A stretch of DNA of 64,000 nt from Epiperipatus broadwayi (GCA_028023455.1 JAQFVV010006246.1:237501-301500), one strand, 5' to 3'; shown: positions 1 through 12,700, counted from the first letter of the stretch. Numbers and translations are program-made. Notes: a model not told the origin generated them from the sequence alone.

Positions 1-1200
1 TAAGAATCGTAACTTCTATCACTGATCAATTCCCGATGCACATTGTCAGCTATTATGAGCTGTAACCAAAAGCATATCATGCTATCTATTTTATGCACCA
101 AAGACCACAATCAACATCTGGAGCAACTTACCAAAGACCAAACCAATGATCTAACATAAACCTTTTATGTTTTAATTTGATTGCAGCCATGGTGTACCGC
201 GAAGAATTATCCTAGTAGTATGATAAAATACATTAAACAAATTATAAGTGTAATGTTATTATTTTCCAAACCTTAATTTGCGATTTTTATTGTATGAGAC
301 CCGATGGCCGACCATGTACAAGATGGCATAATTTGTGGAATTACATAAGATTATGGACTTTTAAACCATCTATATGATTTCTAATACAGATGCTAGTCAA
401 GGTAAAGCTTTGCAATAAATAAACATAAATACTTGGGTTCTTTTTTTATAGTTTACTATATTACTGAGACTCTTATTATACTGACAAATGACAATTTAAA
501 AACGTTAAGTAAATATATTCACTCATGTTATTATCTGGTAAATCTATTTACAAGTTTAATAATCAATTTGTATTGTATACTAGAATCAACTACGCAAAGC
601 CAAAATGATGGAAAAGGTAAATAGGATTTTATTGTACCTTACACATCATAAACTACCAAAGACGAAAAGCATCTAAATGTTTTCTCAAAATATCACTAAA
701 CTCTTATATCATGTTGACGATAGTATGTACTTCAATGTATGCTATATCCAAGGTTTATGATTTCTGATTTTACGAATGACACATAGCAACGGCACAGTAA
801 GTTTAATTATAAATCAACTTTTACTTACAAATTTATGAATAATAAGTAATTAATTCCAATGTTATAATTAAAGACATAAATAAACAAACAAAATAAATAA
901 ATTATAATTCCATCGACTTTCTTCAATAACATTTCATAGGTACAGTTTTTAAAACCTAATCATACCTGATTTCAATTTGATATAATGAATATTGAGAAAA
1001 TTATACTAAATTCAGCATCAACTCATGAAATATTTAACGTCATTTCCAGATTCAATAAATCCATACCCTAAACTTATAATAATATAATAAATAATATTAT
1101 ATCTGTAGGATTTAGCTATAATGCAATCATTAAATAAAGTGAAAAGTTAAACTTACATTCCGGTAAATAATAATCAACCAACAGTTAATTATTATGAAGT
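1..1200. other. AT-rich DNA without recognisable gene
   Basis: No open reading frame with recognisable protein features, no RNA gene and no clear repeat was seen here. The right end of the stretch meets the LINE target-site duplication. Confidence 0.6.
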
Positions 1201-1213
1201 AACTTGAATAGAA
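1201..1213. repeat. Target-site duplication, left copy
   Basis: AACTTGAATAGAA is present here and again at 6443-6455, exactly bracketing the LINE. A perfect 13-bp match is well within the usual size for target-primed reverse transcription by an APE-type LINE. The match stops at once on the outer side of each copy, as expected of a real duplication. Confidence 0.75.
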
Positions 1214-1242
1214 GTTGTTTAAATTTACTAATTGAACCATAA

Positions 1243-1540
1243 TTAATAAGGATGTCTTGTAGTTCTTGTTCTTTCAAATGGGCAAGGCAGTTTTGAATTC
1301 TGCCATAATTTCCCAAAGATCGGTTCAGTTTTGGAGCAAAGTATATAATTTCCCAAAGATCGGTAGTTATTTTTAAAGTTCATACGGTCCGCCCACGTTT
1401 TAAACTCAACGATAACATAGCGGTCATTGGGATGATTAAGGATCATGTTAATGCCTCTGCCTAATTGATTTTGATTGATTAGACTGTATAATTGTTCTAG
1501 AGGGAACTTATATAACGCACATTGTTGATTTGTTATGGCT
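1243..1540 (-). pseudogene. Inverted 5' piece of LINE ORF1 (probable RNA-binding domain)
   Basis: The minus strand is open from 1626 to 1243. Its part from about 1540 downwards reads like a folded protein domain, with motifs such as ALYKFPLEQLYSLI and DRYVIVEFKTWADRMNF, which resemble the RRM-like or N-terminal domain that precedes the zinc knuckle in LINE ORF1 proteins. The plus-strand ORF1 lacks that domain and begins abruptly near 1535. Both parts lie inside one target-site duplication, so the simplest reading is a 5' inversion made during insertion (twin priming). A 20-bp stretch (about 1303-1322) recurs at about 1349-1368, a small internal duplication. The domain identity is inferred from its look only. 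Confidence 0.45.
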
Positions 1541-2933
1541 AAGATTAACGACTTATCGCTGTCCAATACAGTTGTCTTCACACTTACTTTAAAGAAAAAC
1601 ATTATACCCACTGACATACCCACCATTATTACTGCAAGAGGCTCTCCTATGGTTTTGACCTTCAGGGGAGTACAACCACAATGTTTCTTCTGCCTTCAAA
1701 GAACACACCTTATTAAAGATTGTGCAGCAAGAATATGCATACACTGTGGTATTAAAAAGAATAAAGTTCACAGATGCCCTGGTAGACCTATTAATCCGGC
1801 TATCACATCCTTAAATAAACAATCACCACATGGGACTAATTCAAACAGCAACCTCACAAACCCAGACAATCTGACTCAAATAAATCCTCCAACAAACCCT
1901 CTCACATCCAAACTTATCTTTCAAAATGAAAATCTTCAAGAAAAAACAAACACCAACCTCTACACTAATAGTAGTGAATCAGAGAACCAAGCAATAACAT
2001 ATACTGCTACTAAACCAATCTCTCAAACCAATAATACTCAATATCTGTCATTAGATACATATTGTACTAATCCCCGAGAAACAATGCTAGGCCAAACTCT
2101 TTTTATAAAAGAAGACAATATGACCAAACCATCTAATGAGAGCAAGGAAAACCCAGGCGATGAAGAAAATACACTTAAAAAATTTCAAAACAATTAATCT
2201 ATAACAACTCCCACCCAGCTTAAAACCAATGATGCTTCATCATTCGTGACAGCTAAGTCTAATAAACCTAAAAGTGATCCACAAACTGTCCTCAATTCTT
2301 CAACGCCTGCAGTAATCAACCATCCAGATGAAAAGACTTATCAAACACTCAACCCAAAAGTCAGCATAATTAATGTTTCACAACAATTACAGCAAACCGA
2401 AAATGACTCAGATCTAAAATTTAAACCAAATTCTTATATCAATAAAAAAACACTTGCATCAAAAGTACAGGAAAAAGAAAACAACACTACTAAACTTAAA
2501 AAAAAACCAAAAACCAACACAACAAATACCCAAAATACAAATAAGAAAATTAAAAGAAAATCAATTCGCTCAGATAAATCAAGCTCTGATGATGACAGCT
2601 CCCATCCAATACATTATTCACCACCACCCACTAGCAAACAAATCTCAGATATATCCAGCACAAAGCTTCACAAATCCATAGATAAAAAAGAGGAAAACCA
2701 TGGATCTTATAACCATCGATACCATTGATCCATCTGACGAATCTCAGACAGATTACACTACTTCATCAGACACCGAAGACATCATGGATGCGTTTCCTCA
2801 ACCAACAAATATATCACCAATCCATCCACAAGTTCAATCACAAGACTCGGATTTCCAAACAACATCAGAACTCATTAACATGGAGATGCCCCACATTGAC
2901 TTGGTACACTTTGCTGAGGACCGTTTGGATTAA
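1535..2933 (+). pseudogene. LINE ORF1, gag-like zinc-knuckle protein, broken
   Basis: Nucleic-acid-binding ORF1 protein of the LINE; such proteins coat the element RNA. A clear CCHC knuckle (C-x2-C-x4-H-x4-C) sits at residues 50-63 from the first ATG, and a second, less regular cysteine/histidine cluster (CIHCGIKKNKVHRC) follows. The rest is a long polar, Asn/Thr/Ser/Lys-rich region ending in an acidic Ser/Asp tail, typical of these proteins. The frame is broken by one TAA at 2195-2197. The same frame then continues to 2728, and the acidic tail is read in another frame (2700-2933), so a frameshift lies near 2700-2728. The N-terminal domain is missing from this strand (see the inverted piece). 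The stop at 2933 lies 6 nt before the ORF2 ATG, suggesting coupled translation in the parent element. Confidence 0.75.
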
Positions 2934-2939
2934 TCTATC

Positions 2940-5900
2940 ATGTTCTGCAAAATTGCTGGCATTAATATTCGCGGCATCAACTCAATTGATAGAGTTCTAG
3001 CTATTAAAAACTGGCTCTCACTCTGCTCCCCTCATATACTTCTTATGGGTGAAACTAAAGATCACCATAAGACTGATCATAAAATATTATCTCTTCTCTC
3101 AGCTCTCGGATTTACTAAATTTTCCATAGGCCATTCTGCTTCAGGTGGAGTCGGTATTCTTCTCAGCAAGTCAACACCACCAAACAGTTTTAGTATTTTA
3201 TTCCTAGATGCCAATATTATTGTCATAGAAATAGACTATTGGGGTTATCCGATCATCATAGCTTATATATATACAGCCAAAGACACCTCTCAATATCTAA
3301 AAATAATCCATATCCTAAATGCCATCAACGCTAACAGAGCCTCTCCTACTATTCTTCTGGGAGACTTTAACACTACATACAATGACTTCAACAAGAGATT
3401 TTTGCATCTAATAAATCGCAGATTAATGTGTGGAGAGGGTTTCTTCCCTCCTGAAGCCTACTCTTTCTATACTAAAACTAAAAAGTCCCTGATTGATTTG
3501 GTTTTCTACACCCCAGACCTCCATTTCAACCTTGATGCAGCCTTGGCCCCTGTTGCTTTCTCTGATCATATGGCTCTAATCTTACAACTTACACCTATTG
3601 CAATCCCTACACCCATTGATGGACCTGGTAAAACCATGCGCATGATCACCCAATCAAATATGACCGAAGCGATAGTGTCTGAGGCATACATCCTTTTCCA
3701 GAAAATAAACATCCTTTCCCTGCCTGCTGAGGAGGGCTGGTTTTCCTTTATTGGAATACTTCAGTCCATATTAAATCACCACACCAGGAAAATCAAAGGA
3801 CCTAATGGCCTTCTAAATGACCTAACAGACATTAATATACAACTTCAAGCATCACAGCAAAATTTCACAAATACGGAAAAAATTATCTTCCTTAAAAATC
3901 TCTACAAAATCAAGCAAAAGTCCCTTGCAGAATATATATCCATCAGAAGAGCCAAATGTTTCTTAGCACAACAACACTGCTGGACGAGAGACTATCTCAG
4001 ATGGGCACTGGGATACAATAAAAAACAAATCACTCCCTTATCCATTAATACTAATGGAACCAATCTTATTGGCTTTCCAATGATGCAGCACATCAGCAAA
4101 CAATTCTGCCAATTAATGCAAAAAGATGGAGCTCCTCCTATATACAGCTGGTTAGATGCTGGTGACCCCGGCGAACATGGCATCATGGAAATCCAAATCA
4201 AAAAGAAGATAACATCTCTCCCTGACGGCGTTCATCCTGGCCTTCATGGCATCCCAAATTTCCTTCTCAAACACCTCAGTCAATTCACTGTGCCAATTAT
4301 TAAAAAAATGATTGATCACCTAGCCTCCGGCAACAGAAACATAACAGATCTTTACCCAGTGGCACTCGTACCTTTTATTAAAAAAGCAAAACCACTAAAC
4401 GACATTAACAGTATCCGGCCAATTTCCATGACCCCATTGCTTATCAAGATAATTGAGTCAGTCATTAAAGATCAAATCCAAACTCAAATTCTTAGCCATA
4501 TCTCATCAAACCAATATGGAAAAAAGGGATCATCAACCTCGCATGCTATGTCCAATGTAACTGCACTGTTCAATTACATCAGAGGACATCGTAAATCAAA
4601 ACCTATTGCTGTCCAGCTGGATGTTGCGGCAGCATTTGATTCAGTCCAGATAAACATCCTTCTGGATATTCTGTTGGAATGCGACATTCCAGCTGGGATT
4701 GTACAGATGATCAGCAATCTGCTCAACAACAGAGAGATTTTTCTCTCTCTTGATGGCAAGATCACACCAGGTTTCAAGCCATACAAGTCAATCCCTCAAG
4801 GATCCCCACTCAGTGCCCTTTTCTTCACAGCATACATCAACCCTCTTCTGATGGATATAGAAAAAAACCTCCCTGGAATTTTCCTTCCCTCTCTCAATAA
4901 AAGCTTCAATGTATTTGCATATATTGATGACATCATGGTTGTGCTTCCCACCATTAAATACCTTCCCCATCTCATGAACATATTAAACAGAAATACAGCG
5001 AAACTTGGCCTACAAATAAATTTTAACAAATCTTCCATCTGGAAGATAACGTCTGGTAAACAAATTAACTCTCCCTTTTCTGCAAAACCCCAAAGATACC
5101 TAGGTTTTCCAATCTACAAAACTCCAACTGCAATGGCAAGAGAGATTCAAGATGCAATCCTCCATTCAACTGAAGCCATCACCACTTCACTCTCTAGAGT
5201 ATACCTTTCATTATATGGAAAGGTTGGCCTCCTCAACATGATCATAATGCCAAAAATCTCATATTATCTTCCATTTGTTAAAATGTCTAAACAGTTTCAA
5301 AATAAAATTAACCGATTATGCACCAAACTTCTCTGGAGAGGAAGGACAGTTGCTATTAGCTTGTGAGGTATCCAACGACCACGCAGGTTCAATGGACTGT
5401 CATTCCACTCAATACAAGCAATCATTTTACAGAAAACCCACAACACTCTACATAATCTGATCCTCTCCTGTGGATACTCTAACATTATTAAAAAAGTTAC
5501 ACCGACAGATCGTCCTCCACCCTCTTCCAGTTCATGGATAGCATCCCTAATACAACAACTACAACTTTATAACCCGATAACATCCTTTAACCTTAACCAA
5601 AAAATCACCTTATGGGAAGCATACAATATAATCAACTATAATCAACAACCCATTAAAACCAGCCTAAAAATAACCAACCAAAGACTCATTACACACTTCA
5701 AAAGATGGAGTCTGGAACCCAAATTCCTTGACTTCATCATTAAAATAAATCTTAATGCGCTACCCACGAATTGGTTTCTTTATCACCGAAGAGGTTTTAC
5801 CAGCATTGACCCTATATGTGGTCTATGTGCTCGTGAAGATGAAACCATAGACCATATTATACACCGGTGCCCAAGACTTAAAACTCTAAAAGATATAATT

Positions 5901-6167
5901 ATAATCAATTCCAACATAAGACCTGATATGATTTTCTCACTCGAAAATGCCATTCATAATGGGTTTTTTTCAATAATAAGGCTTTCTACCTTTGTCCTTT
6001 ATTCCATGTGGATAGTGAGATGCAAAAGTCTCATGGAATTACTCCCGCCACAAATCATACCATTGTTCTATCAAACGCTCAAAAAAATCAAGAAACGTGA
6101 CCAGCTCCTTGCCTCCAGTAAAGTCTTTGCTGACACCTGGTCTTTAATTGCTCTTTCCTTTTCCTGA
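2940..6167 (+). pseudogene. LINE ORF2: APE endonuclease-reverse transcriptase with one in-frame TGA
   Basis: About 1075 codons in one frame, interrupted only by TGA at 5364-5366 (probably a former TGG). The N-terminal APE-type endonuclease nicks target DNA: INIRG near residue 8, GETK near 36, GDFN near 140, SLIDLVF and SDH near 208, so the catalytic set looks complete. The reverse transcriptase has a motif A LDVAAAFD near residue 560, QGSPLSALFF near 620 and YIDD at 661-664. After the stop the frame stays open with a C-terminal zinc finger (CGLC at 960-963, then H and C) and ends at TGA 6165-6167. The YIDD box has isoleucine where most LINEs have alanine; the relative at 30.6-34.6 kb has YMDD. 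With a single stop this copy is young, and whether the TGA is ever read through is unknown. Confidence 0.9.
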
Positions 6168-6442
6168 TTATGAATTCCAACCTACCCAGCATTATAGAAT
6201 AGTCATTTATAAAAGAAAATATTCATGTTTATATTAAAAATGCTAATACCATTAAACAAGTTCTTTGAATCTCTTCACTATACCTAACCACATAAGAGTA
6301 TAACATTGTGCTCTCATAACATAATCTAGCCAGATGACATATAGAACATTATATAATCATATTATTGTACAATTTATTCATTTATTTATCCTTTATTAGT
6401 ATGTAATCACTATTTATTGTTAATAAAATTTTTATTGAAATG

Positions 6443-6455
6443 AACTTGAATAGAA
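6443..6455. repeat. Target-site duplication, right copy
   Basis: Perfect 13-bp copy of 1201-1213, directly following the LINE 3' end. Confidence 0.75.
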
Positions 6456-8600
6456 TGTCCTGCTACAATTTGATGATCTAACTTATAAATTATGCTTACA
6501 AATGAAAGAAGATGATTTAGCAGATTAACTAGAATACTTTGCCCAACTTATATCTATGAAGTAAAACATATTCCTGTGGATGCAGTCATCTACATGTAGG
6601 AATTAAATAACACTAAATGTTTTGTGTATTCATACACCATCATAAAGTAATACGTATAATCACACAATTCCGCGGATTAACCACCAGCGCAGGAATGTGT
6701 GTAAAATACAAAAATGGCAATTAAGTAATCTGCGGATTAACCACCAGCAAAGATTAATGCCTTTTAACATTCTAAAACAACATTACTATTTACTTCACAT
6801 TAAAGTGCAAAATCATCCCCCTCAGTTATTCTGACCATTCAGAAAAAAAAACTAACACTTTAGCAAATGTGGGTTCTTGCATAATAAAATGTTACACTAT
6901 CAGGACAACTAATGTACTAACTTATCTTGCTTAAAATAAAAATATGTAATATAGTATAAGTAATATTAGTATAGGAATATAAATCTGGAAAGACTCACAA
7001 AATACCTCATAAAGATTAATACATCTCATGAATTCATTTAGTACTTTTCAAGCTTTTTTGCAAGCGCTATTCTCTTGAATAAATATTTTTATTCAACCCC
7101 TATTAATTTAAACTTAATAAAATATAACTTATGAACTTCACATGCAAGTTCATATAATGATAAAATTAAAGTAATGCATTATTCATCAAATGCATAAAAT
7201 TTAACAGGTGTGTGTGTATGATATAAATAAAATGTATAGCATTTTATAGTTCAATACATGAATTATAGCAGGTGTGTGTATCATAAATTGGATTGTATAA
7301 CATTTTATAACTCCAAATATGATCCATGGAATCCATGTACGATGTGTCGAACAATAAATATACGAAGTAATAGCTATAATTATAGTTAAATTCCATACAT
7401 GCAATTTTATCCATTTGTATTAGTTATTATAATCACTATTAGATTAACGATTTTACGTGGCTCCATAAACATGAAACAATTTCAAAACATGACACGCAGA
7501 ATTTAAATGAAAATGTTTTTCATAAGTTATTAATTTCTACATTTCTCAATTAAAAATGTTCCAAGTTTATCACATCCATGCTAATATTTATTTATCCATG
7601 CTTAAATCTAGGAATACTAAGTATAGCAATTAATTTAGTCATTCCTAACTGATGATAAAATTAGAAAATGGCTTTGATTAATTATTTGAAGACTATTTAT
7701 TATCCAAATGTTAAACAAATTAACTAGCAAATGTATTACTGGCATTGTAAAGTTAAATATCAATTAATACTATATTTTATGAGAATTAGAAACGGAAATA
7801 TTAAACTATGTTGATAACTTTAACATTTTTACTTTAATTTAAACTTCTTCTTTTTTAAAAAGCAAATTTTCATATTCATAAAACTTCTGTAATTAAAATA
7901 CTTATTTAATTTTTCCAAATTGTAGAATAATAAACATTTTAAAACATACCAAACTCTTGCAATTAATTCTTTTAAACTGGGAAGCTCCGACATTTTAAAA
8001 ATGTAATATTGGAAAATTTTTACCGGTGATTTGATCCACTTGGCCAGCCGACTTGAACAGACTTTTAAATTTAGCAATTCATCTTATAGTTAAATACCAC
8101 TATGTTATTTTTACGTTTATAGCAAATTTTGTGGTAATCCGTTTACTTGTTAACTATTTTAAAATAAGCTTATCAAATTTACACCATTTGCCTTTACCAT
8201 TTTCTTTTCTTTCTCCCTCCAAAAGCAAACTCTCAGACAATCTTCTCCTAAATTTGCACTCTTTTCTTTTATTACATTGAGACGCATACGTAATAACTGT
8301 ATTTATTTTTAATAATTAATATTTAATTGAACAAATGGTTTTTTAATTCAATGGAAATAATAATTTAAGATCATTTTAAACAAATAAAAACAAAATATTA
8401 TTTTTAATAATATTTTACCAAATTTTTATGTGTTGTCAAATTTTTAAAAAGTTAAACGTTTTGATATGAGTTAGTATATGGGAAGAAGCAAACTTAAATT
8501 TATTAAAATAATATAAGAGAGTAATCTGTTCAAAGTGCAAATCAAGCCAATCAAATCACCAAAAGAAGAAAGAGAAATTTTTATACTAGTTACATCAATT
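6456..8600. other. AT-rich DNA, no gene recognised
   Basis: Apart from a short direct repeat near 6.7 kb and a diverged duplication of roughly 75 bp near 7200-7330 (each half with a GGTGTGTGT stretch), I see nothing. Small open frames here have no protein-like features. Confidence 0.5.
6672..6748. repeat. Two-copy 17-bp direct repeat, 60-bp spacing
   Basis: GCGGATTAACCACCAGC occurs at 6672-6688 and 6732-6748. It is notable for its GC content in a very AT-rich setting; the DNA between and around the copies is not repeated. Confidence 0.7.
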
Positions 8601-8616
8601 AATATATTTTATACTA

Positions 8617-8647
<31 letters not shown>

Positions 8648-8660
8648 AATATATAAAAAC

Positions 8661-8722
8661 ATATATCATAAAAACATTATATATATATATATATATATAT
8701 ATAATGTTTTTATGATCATATG
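8661..8722. repeat. Small palindrome around a (TA)n core
   Basis: CATAAAAACATTAT to the left of a TA run is matched by its complement ATAATGTTTTTATG to the right. This is a short hairpin or MITE-like relic. Confidence 0.65.
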
Positions 8723-9416
8723 ATGAAAATAGAGTAGTTTAGGGATAAAACTTGTTTTATTTTTGCTTACCTTCCAATGTTTCAATGAAATAGTAGCCAC
8801 CATTATGAAGATTAAGTTTAAAAAAAAACATTAGATCCCAAATAATAATGGCATTATGTGTGAGGTAAAGATTGAGAGTGAGTTTGAAGTAGTTGAGCAT
8901 TGAGATATGTGAATTAACAAAATGTTTACTTTTGTTTCAATTTCATAATTAATTGAATTCACCTTTATATTAGAAAAAAAAAATAAAATAAGTGATCGCT
9001 ATGAAGCTGGAATATGTCATACTTTATCAGCTATATTTAAGCTAGTTGGTGTATAAACTGTAAAACATAAGGGAATTGATTGAAATATTTAAAAAGCAAT
9101 TGGTTTCAATAGAGTTTATAAAGCACAAAGTATTCCAGCCTTTTGGAGACCACTTATTTTATCTCTTTTTTCTAATATACACTTGAAAATAATTAGTGGT
9201 GAAACTGAAGGAAATAAACATTTTTTTAACTTATATATTGAATGCTCAACTAGTGCATGCTCAATCTCATTCTTTACCTCACTCCCAATCTCATTATTCC
9301 TTTGGATCTAATGGTTTTTCTTTGAAAATTTAATCTTGACCATGGCAGATGCTATTTTCTCTAAACACTGGGAAGTATGCCAAAATAACACATGGTATAA
9401 TCCTGAAACTACTCTC

Positions 9417-9418
9417 TT

Positions 9419-9493
<75 letters not shown>
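9417..9493. repeat. Compound (CT)n(TA)n microsatellite
   Basis: A CT-rich run passes directly into a TA run that abuts the palindromic element at 9494. Confidence 0.95.
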
Positions 9494-9498
<5 letters not shown>

Positions 9499-9808
9499 TA
9501 ATTCAAACAAATATATTTAACACAGTATTCAAAATTAAATAATATATTCTTTACCAGAAGTACTTTCAATTGTTTCACTGACAATCTTTCTCAAATGTTA
9601 ATACAAACGTACAAAAAATAAAAAGACAACAGAATTGTGGGAAATTTGAATAGATTGAATGATGGGTAATGCAAGTTTTTATTTTTTGTACGTTTGTATT
9701 AACAGTTGATAAAGATTGTCAGTGAAACAATTGAAAGTACTTCTGGTAAAGAATATATTATTTAATTTTGAATACTGTGTTAAATATATTTGTTTGAATT
9801 ATTATTAT
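9494..9808. mobile_element. Palindromic MITE-like element, about 315 bp
   Basis: The left arm (9494 to about 9625) is nearly the exact reverse complement of the right arm (about 9680-9808). For example, CAAACAAATATATTTAACAC on the left is matched by GTGTTAAATATATTTGTTTG on the right, and the blocks around ACAGTATTCAAAATTAAATA, GAAGTACTTTCAATTG and GTACAAAAAATAAAAA are mirrored too. The central loop, about 55 bp, is unique. There is no coding capacity. A diverged single-arm relative lies at about 22200-22390, so this is a dispersed family. It is flanked by TA-rich DNA, so any TA target duplication cannot be seen. Confidence 0.85.
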
Positions 9809-9843
9809 ATAATTTAAAAATACAGACATTTAATGGTTGTAGT

Positions 9844-9876
<33 letters not shown>

Positions 9877-12574
9877 ATATATATCAAGAAAATATAGCAC
9901 TTTTTCTTCCAGATAATTGTCCCAAAAATAATGCATCTATTTGTCATATTAAAGAAAAGAATCTTCCAGGATTTAGGCGAGTGTTATATCAATATAGTTT
10001 GAGGTCTAAAGTTGTTGAGATAAAATTATTATTATCCTTATGCATGAACAGCTCATGACCACAAACGCAGCTTATTATATATATATATAAGAAGCATAAT
10101 ATACAAATAAAATTACTTACATGTAAAACTATTTTTATATTTCAGAGAACTAGTATTCATCAAAAAAAGAGAATACTGTAAAATGGCAGGGTGTAAAAAT
10201 TACAAGTCATATGCAATTTATTTGACAAAAAAACTTAATGGTTAAAAGATTTTACAAAGGAAGTTTAACCAACCAATGGAAATTTATTTTACTGTACATT
10301 TAAAAAAAAAACGGCATTGATTAACATATATATATATATATATATAATGAATTCAAATAAATTTCCTTAATACTGACGTAAGTAATAGCTTGTAAATAAA
10401 TATGAAATTAATATCAAATATTGAAGAATAACTCTAAAACTACCAAACGGAATTTGACTAGCATTATATCTAAGAAATCCTATTTAATTTATTTTTCTCA
10501 TTGTTATGATATGACGCTTGAAAACCATATAATACGCGTTTATTTAAGGTAGTTTTATTTTTGTATATTACATAGATAACAGTATGTGCTGATTAAAGAT
10601 TTACACATTTTTGAGAAAGTTAATAACGAAAAAAGTCTCCACTTTCTATTGTTAAAAATAATTCTAAGAAAAAAGTAGCAATTATTAACAAGTAAAAGTA
10701 AGTAATAGTTTAGCTTACGATCTAAAACTAATTAAATTTAGTTGAAACTTAAAACTTGACAAACAATTGACTAAAGTACTTGTTTTTCTAAAAATACATA
10801 TAGAATAAATCAAGTTTAGAAATGTAAGTATAAATACATATATAAATAAATTAATATGTCTATCAACTTAATATTTATCAGTCTCTTTATTTATCTATCT
10901 ATCTATCTATCTGCCTATCTAAGTATCAGCAATTCTATATATTCATCTATCTATAAATTCTTCTATATATCTGCTTATGTTCCACAAATTCTCTAGGTTT
11001 ATTGCTAGACATAACATTGACTAATATCGACGATTGTAAAATAAACATGGTAAATCATGAAAAAATTCTAGTAAATAATATATGTGTTTTCAAGTTAATG
11101 TATGTTTTTTTTTTTTTTATAAATATTACTATATGGAATGTGTAAGCATTTTCTAAAATATAATGTGAGAAGAGGAGATGCAATATTTTAGTTAGATGTA
11201 GTAACTTTACAACAAAAAAATTTGAATTCCTAAAGAAGGGGCACTTTAATGACTCCATTTGCTTTTAGAAGAAAATATTGTCATTTAAGAACACTATAGA
11301 AATTAGATTTACTGTAAATTCAAATTTTGAAACTGCAAAATTAGTAAATGGTTGATGTCAATGTGAGTGTAAATGCAATTATTAATCATGCTCTGGCATA
11401 TTATTCAGAAAGTTCAGAAAAAAATGTGATTGCTACCCACTTCAGCTTTTTGAGCTCATTATGCACTTGTCAGATGATGTTTTGTTTTGTTTTTCTTTAC
11501 TGATATAAAAAGTATAAGCATGGCATAAAGCAAAATATGGCCATTTGATAGCTCAATGTAGTAACTTTTCAAAGATGTCTACCTCAACAAAATCTGTTGA
11601 AATTTGGATTTTTGGCAGCAGTTTTAATCAACCACAGTATTTATTTATTTTGGTTTTTTGATAACTTTTTAAGAAAAAAATGATTTACCATATGCAAGTC
11701 AACATTTGCCGCATGTTATTCACGAACAAGACCTACAATAGAGCTTTAACATAATGACTCGTAAGTATAAAATTTTAATTTTTTAAATAATATTTAAATT
11801 TTTTTTTACATTTGTTGAAAGAAATATCTTTTTTATTAATTTTAGTTTGTAGTTAGTAAATTATATATTTATTTATGTTCATATAGAATTCATATCTACT
11901 GTAATTTTCTAAAGTTTTAATCCACTTATTTTATAAAAACAATGATTTTGAAAAAGTTTAATAATTTATTATTTATTATTTATAATTATGTTTCTGTAAT
12001 ATGTTTGTGTTTACAAGTAATAAGTTATAAAACTAATAATCAGATGTATAGAAAGATTGCAAAAACAGGAATATAATCAAATTCTGATTCTTGATTATGT
12101 TTTTGTTTATTCTTGTTTATGCTTTGGAGTCACTCTGGTTTTGCTATATGTTCCATACCATTATTTTCAAGTCGATAGCTTAAAAATGGACTATATGCAA
12201 TTAATTATATCTATGTGATACAATAAATATAACAAGATAGCATCACTGGTGTCCATAAAAATATAAACATCACTGATGTACACAAAAAATATAAAATGAA
12301 GAGATGAAACTCATTTCATCAATGATATAGATGGGAGCCTACAATTTCTAGGTTTAGATAGACAAGAAGCCAATTGCTATGATGATTTCTTTTGTATCTT
12401 TTATTAGGATGAATCTTTTTCTTTATAGATGCCTTTGACATTTGGAACTGTTGGGGTACAATATAAAAATAAAGAATTCATATCCAACTTCTTTTGGAGA
12501 TTGTGAAGATATGGAATATCTCAGGTAAGACATGATATATATGTCATACCATTTTCACCTTCTTAGACACTTTA
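9809..12574. other. AT-rich DNA with short microsatellites
   Basis: It holds several short (TA)n runs (9847-9884, 10073-10090, 10325-10345) and an ATCT tetranucleotide run near 10891-10912. No gene or larger repeat was recognised. Confidence 0.5.
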
Positions 12575-12695
12575 TGAATACTTTTATTTTTATTATTTGT
12601 ATTACACTAACAATTTTGACTGTCATGCAGTCATCATTAGAGCTATAATATTCAAATATATAATTATACAATTATTACATTCATCCATATATATA
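12575..12695. repeat. Inverted-repeat arm, left (partner 18790-18909)
   Basis: This is the reverse complement, with a few mismatches, of 18790-18909: shared blocks include TTATTATTTGTATTACACTA and the TGACTGCA/TGCAGTCA segment. The two arms are now 6 kb apart, with the 4.6-kb repeat and the 1.38-kb foldback element between them. They most simply represent a short hairpin element whose TA-rich loop was entered by the other insertions. Confidence 0.75.
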
Positions 12696-12700
12696 TATAT

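Larger units (their letters stand above)
1214..6442 (+). mobile_element. Near-intact two-ORF non-LTR retrotransposon (LINE)
   Basis: The insertion is bounded by 13-bp direct repeats and carries ORF1 (zinc-knuckle, gag-like) followed after 6 nt by ORF2 (APE endonuclease, reverse transcriptase, C-terminal zinc finger). The 3' end after the ORF2 stop is about 275 bp, contains AATAAA and has no long poly(A). The 5' end appears inverted: about 300 bp reads as protein on the opposite strand. The domain order and the lack of a visible RNase H fit an APE-type LINE. I cannot assign the clade; the ORF1 layout recalls Tx1/L1-like or related clades. A second, older relative lies on the minus strand at 30.6-34.6 kb. 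Confidence 0.9.

Noticed and set aside
7649-7675. CTGATGA...GAAA resembling a hammerhead core
   Set aside because: Stem II would be an A/T 3-bp hairpin and neither stem III with UH nor stem I can be formed; expected by chance in AT-rich DNA.
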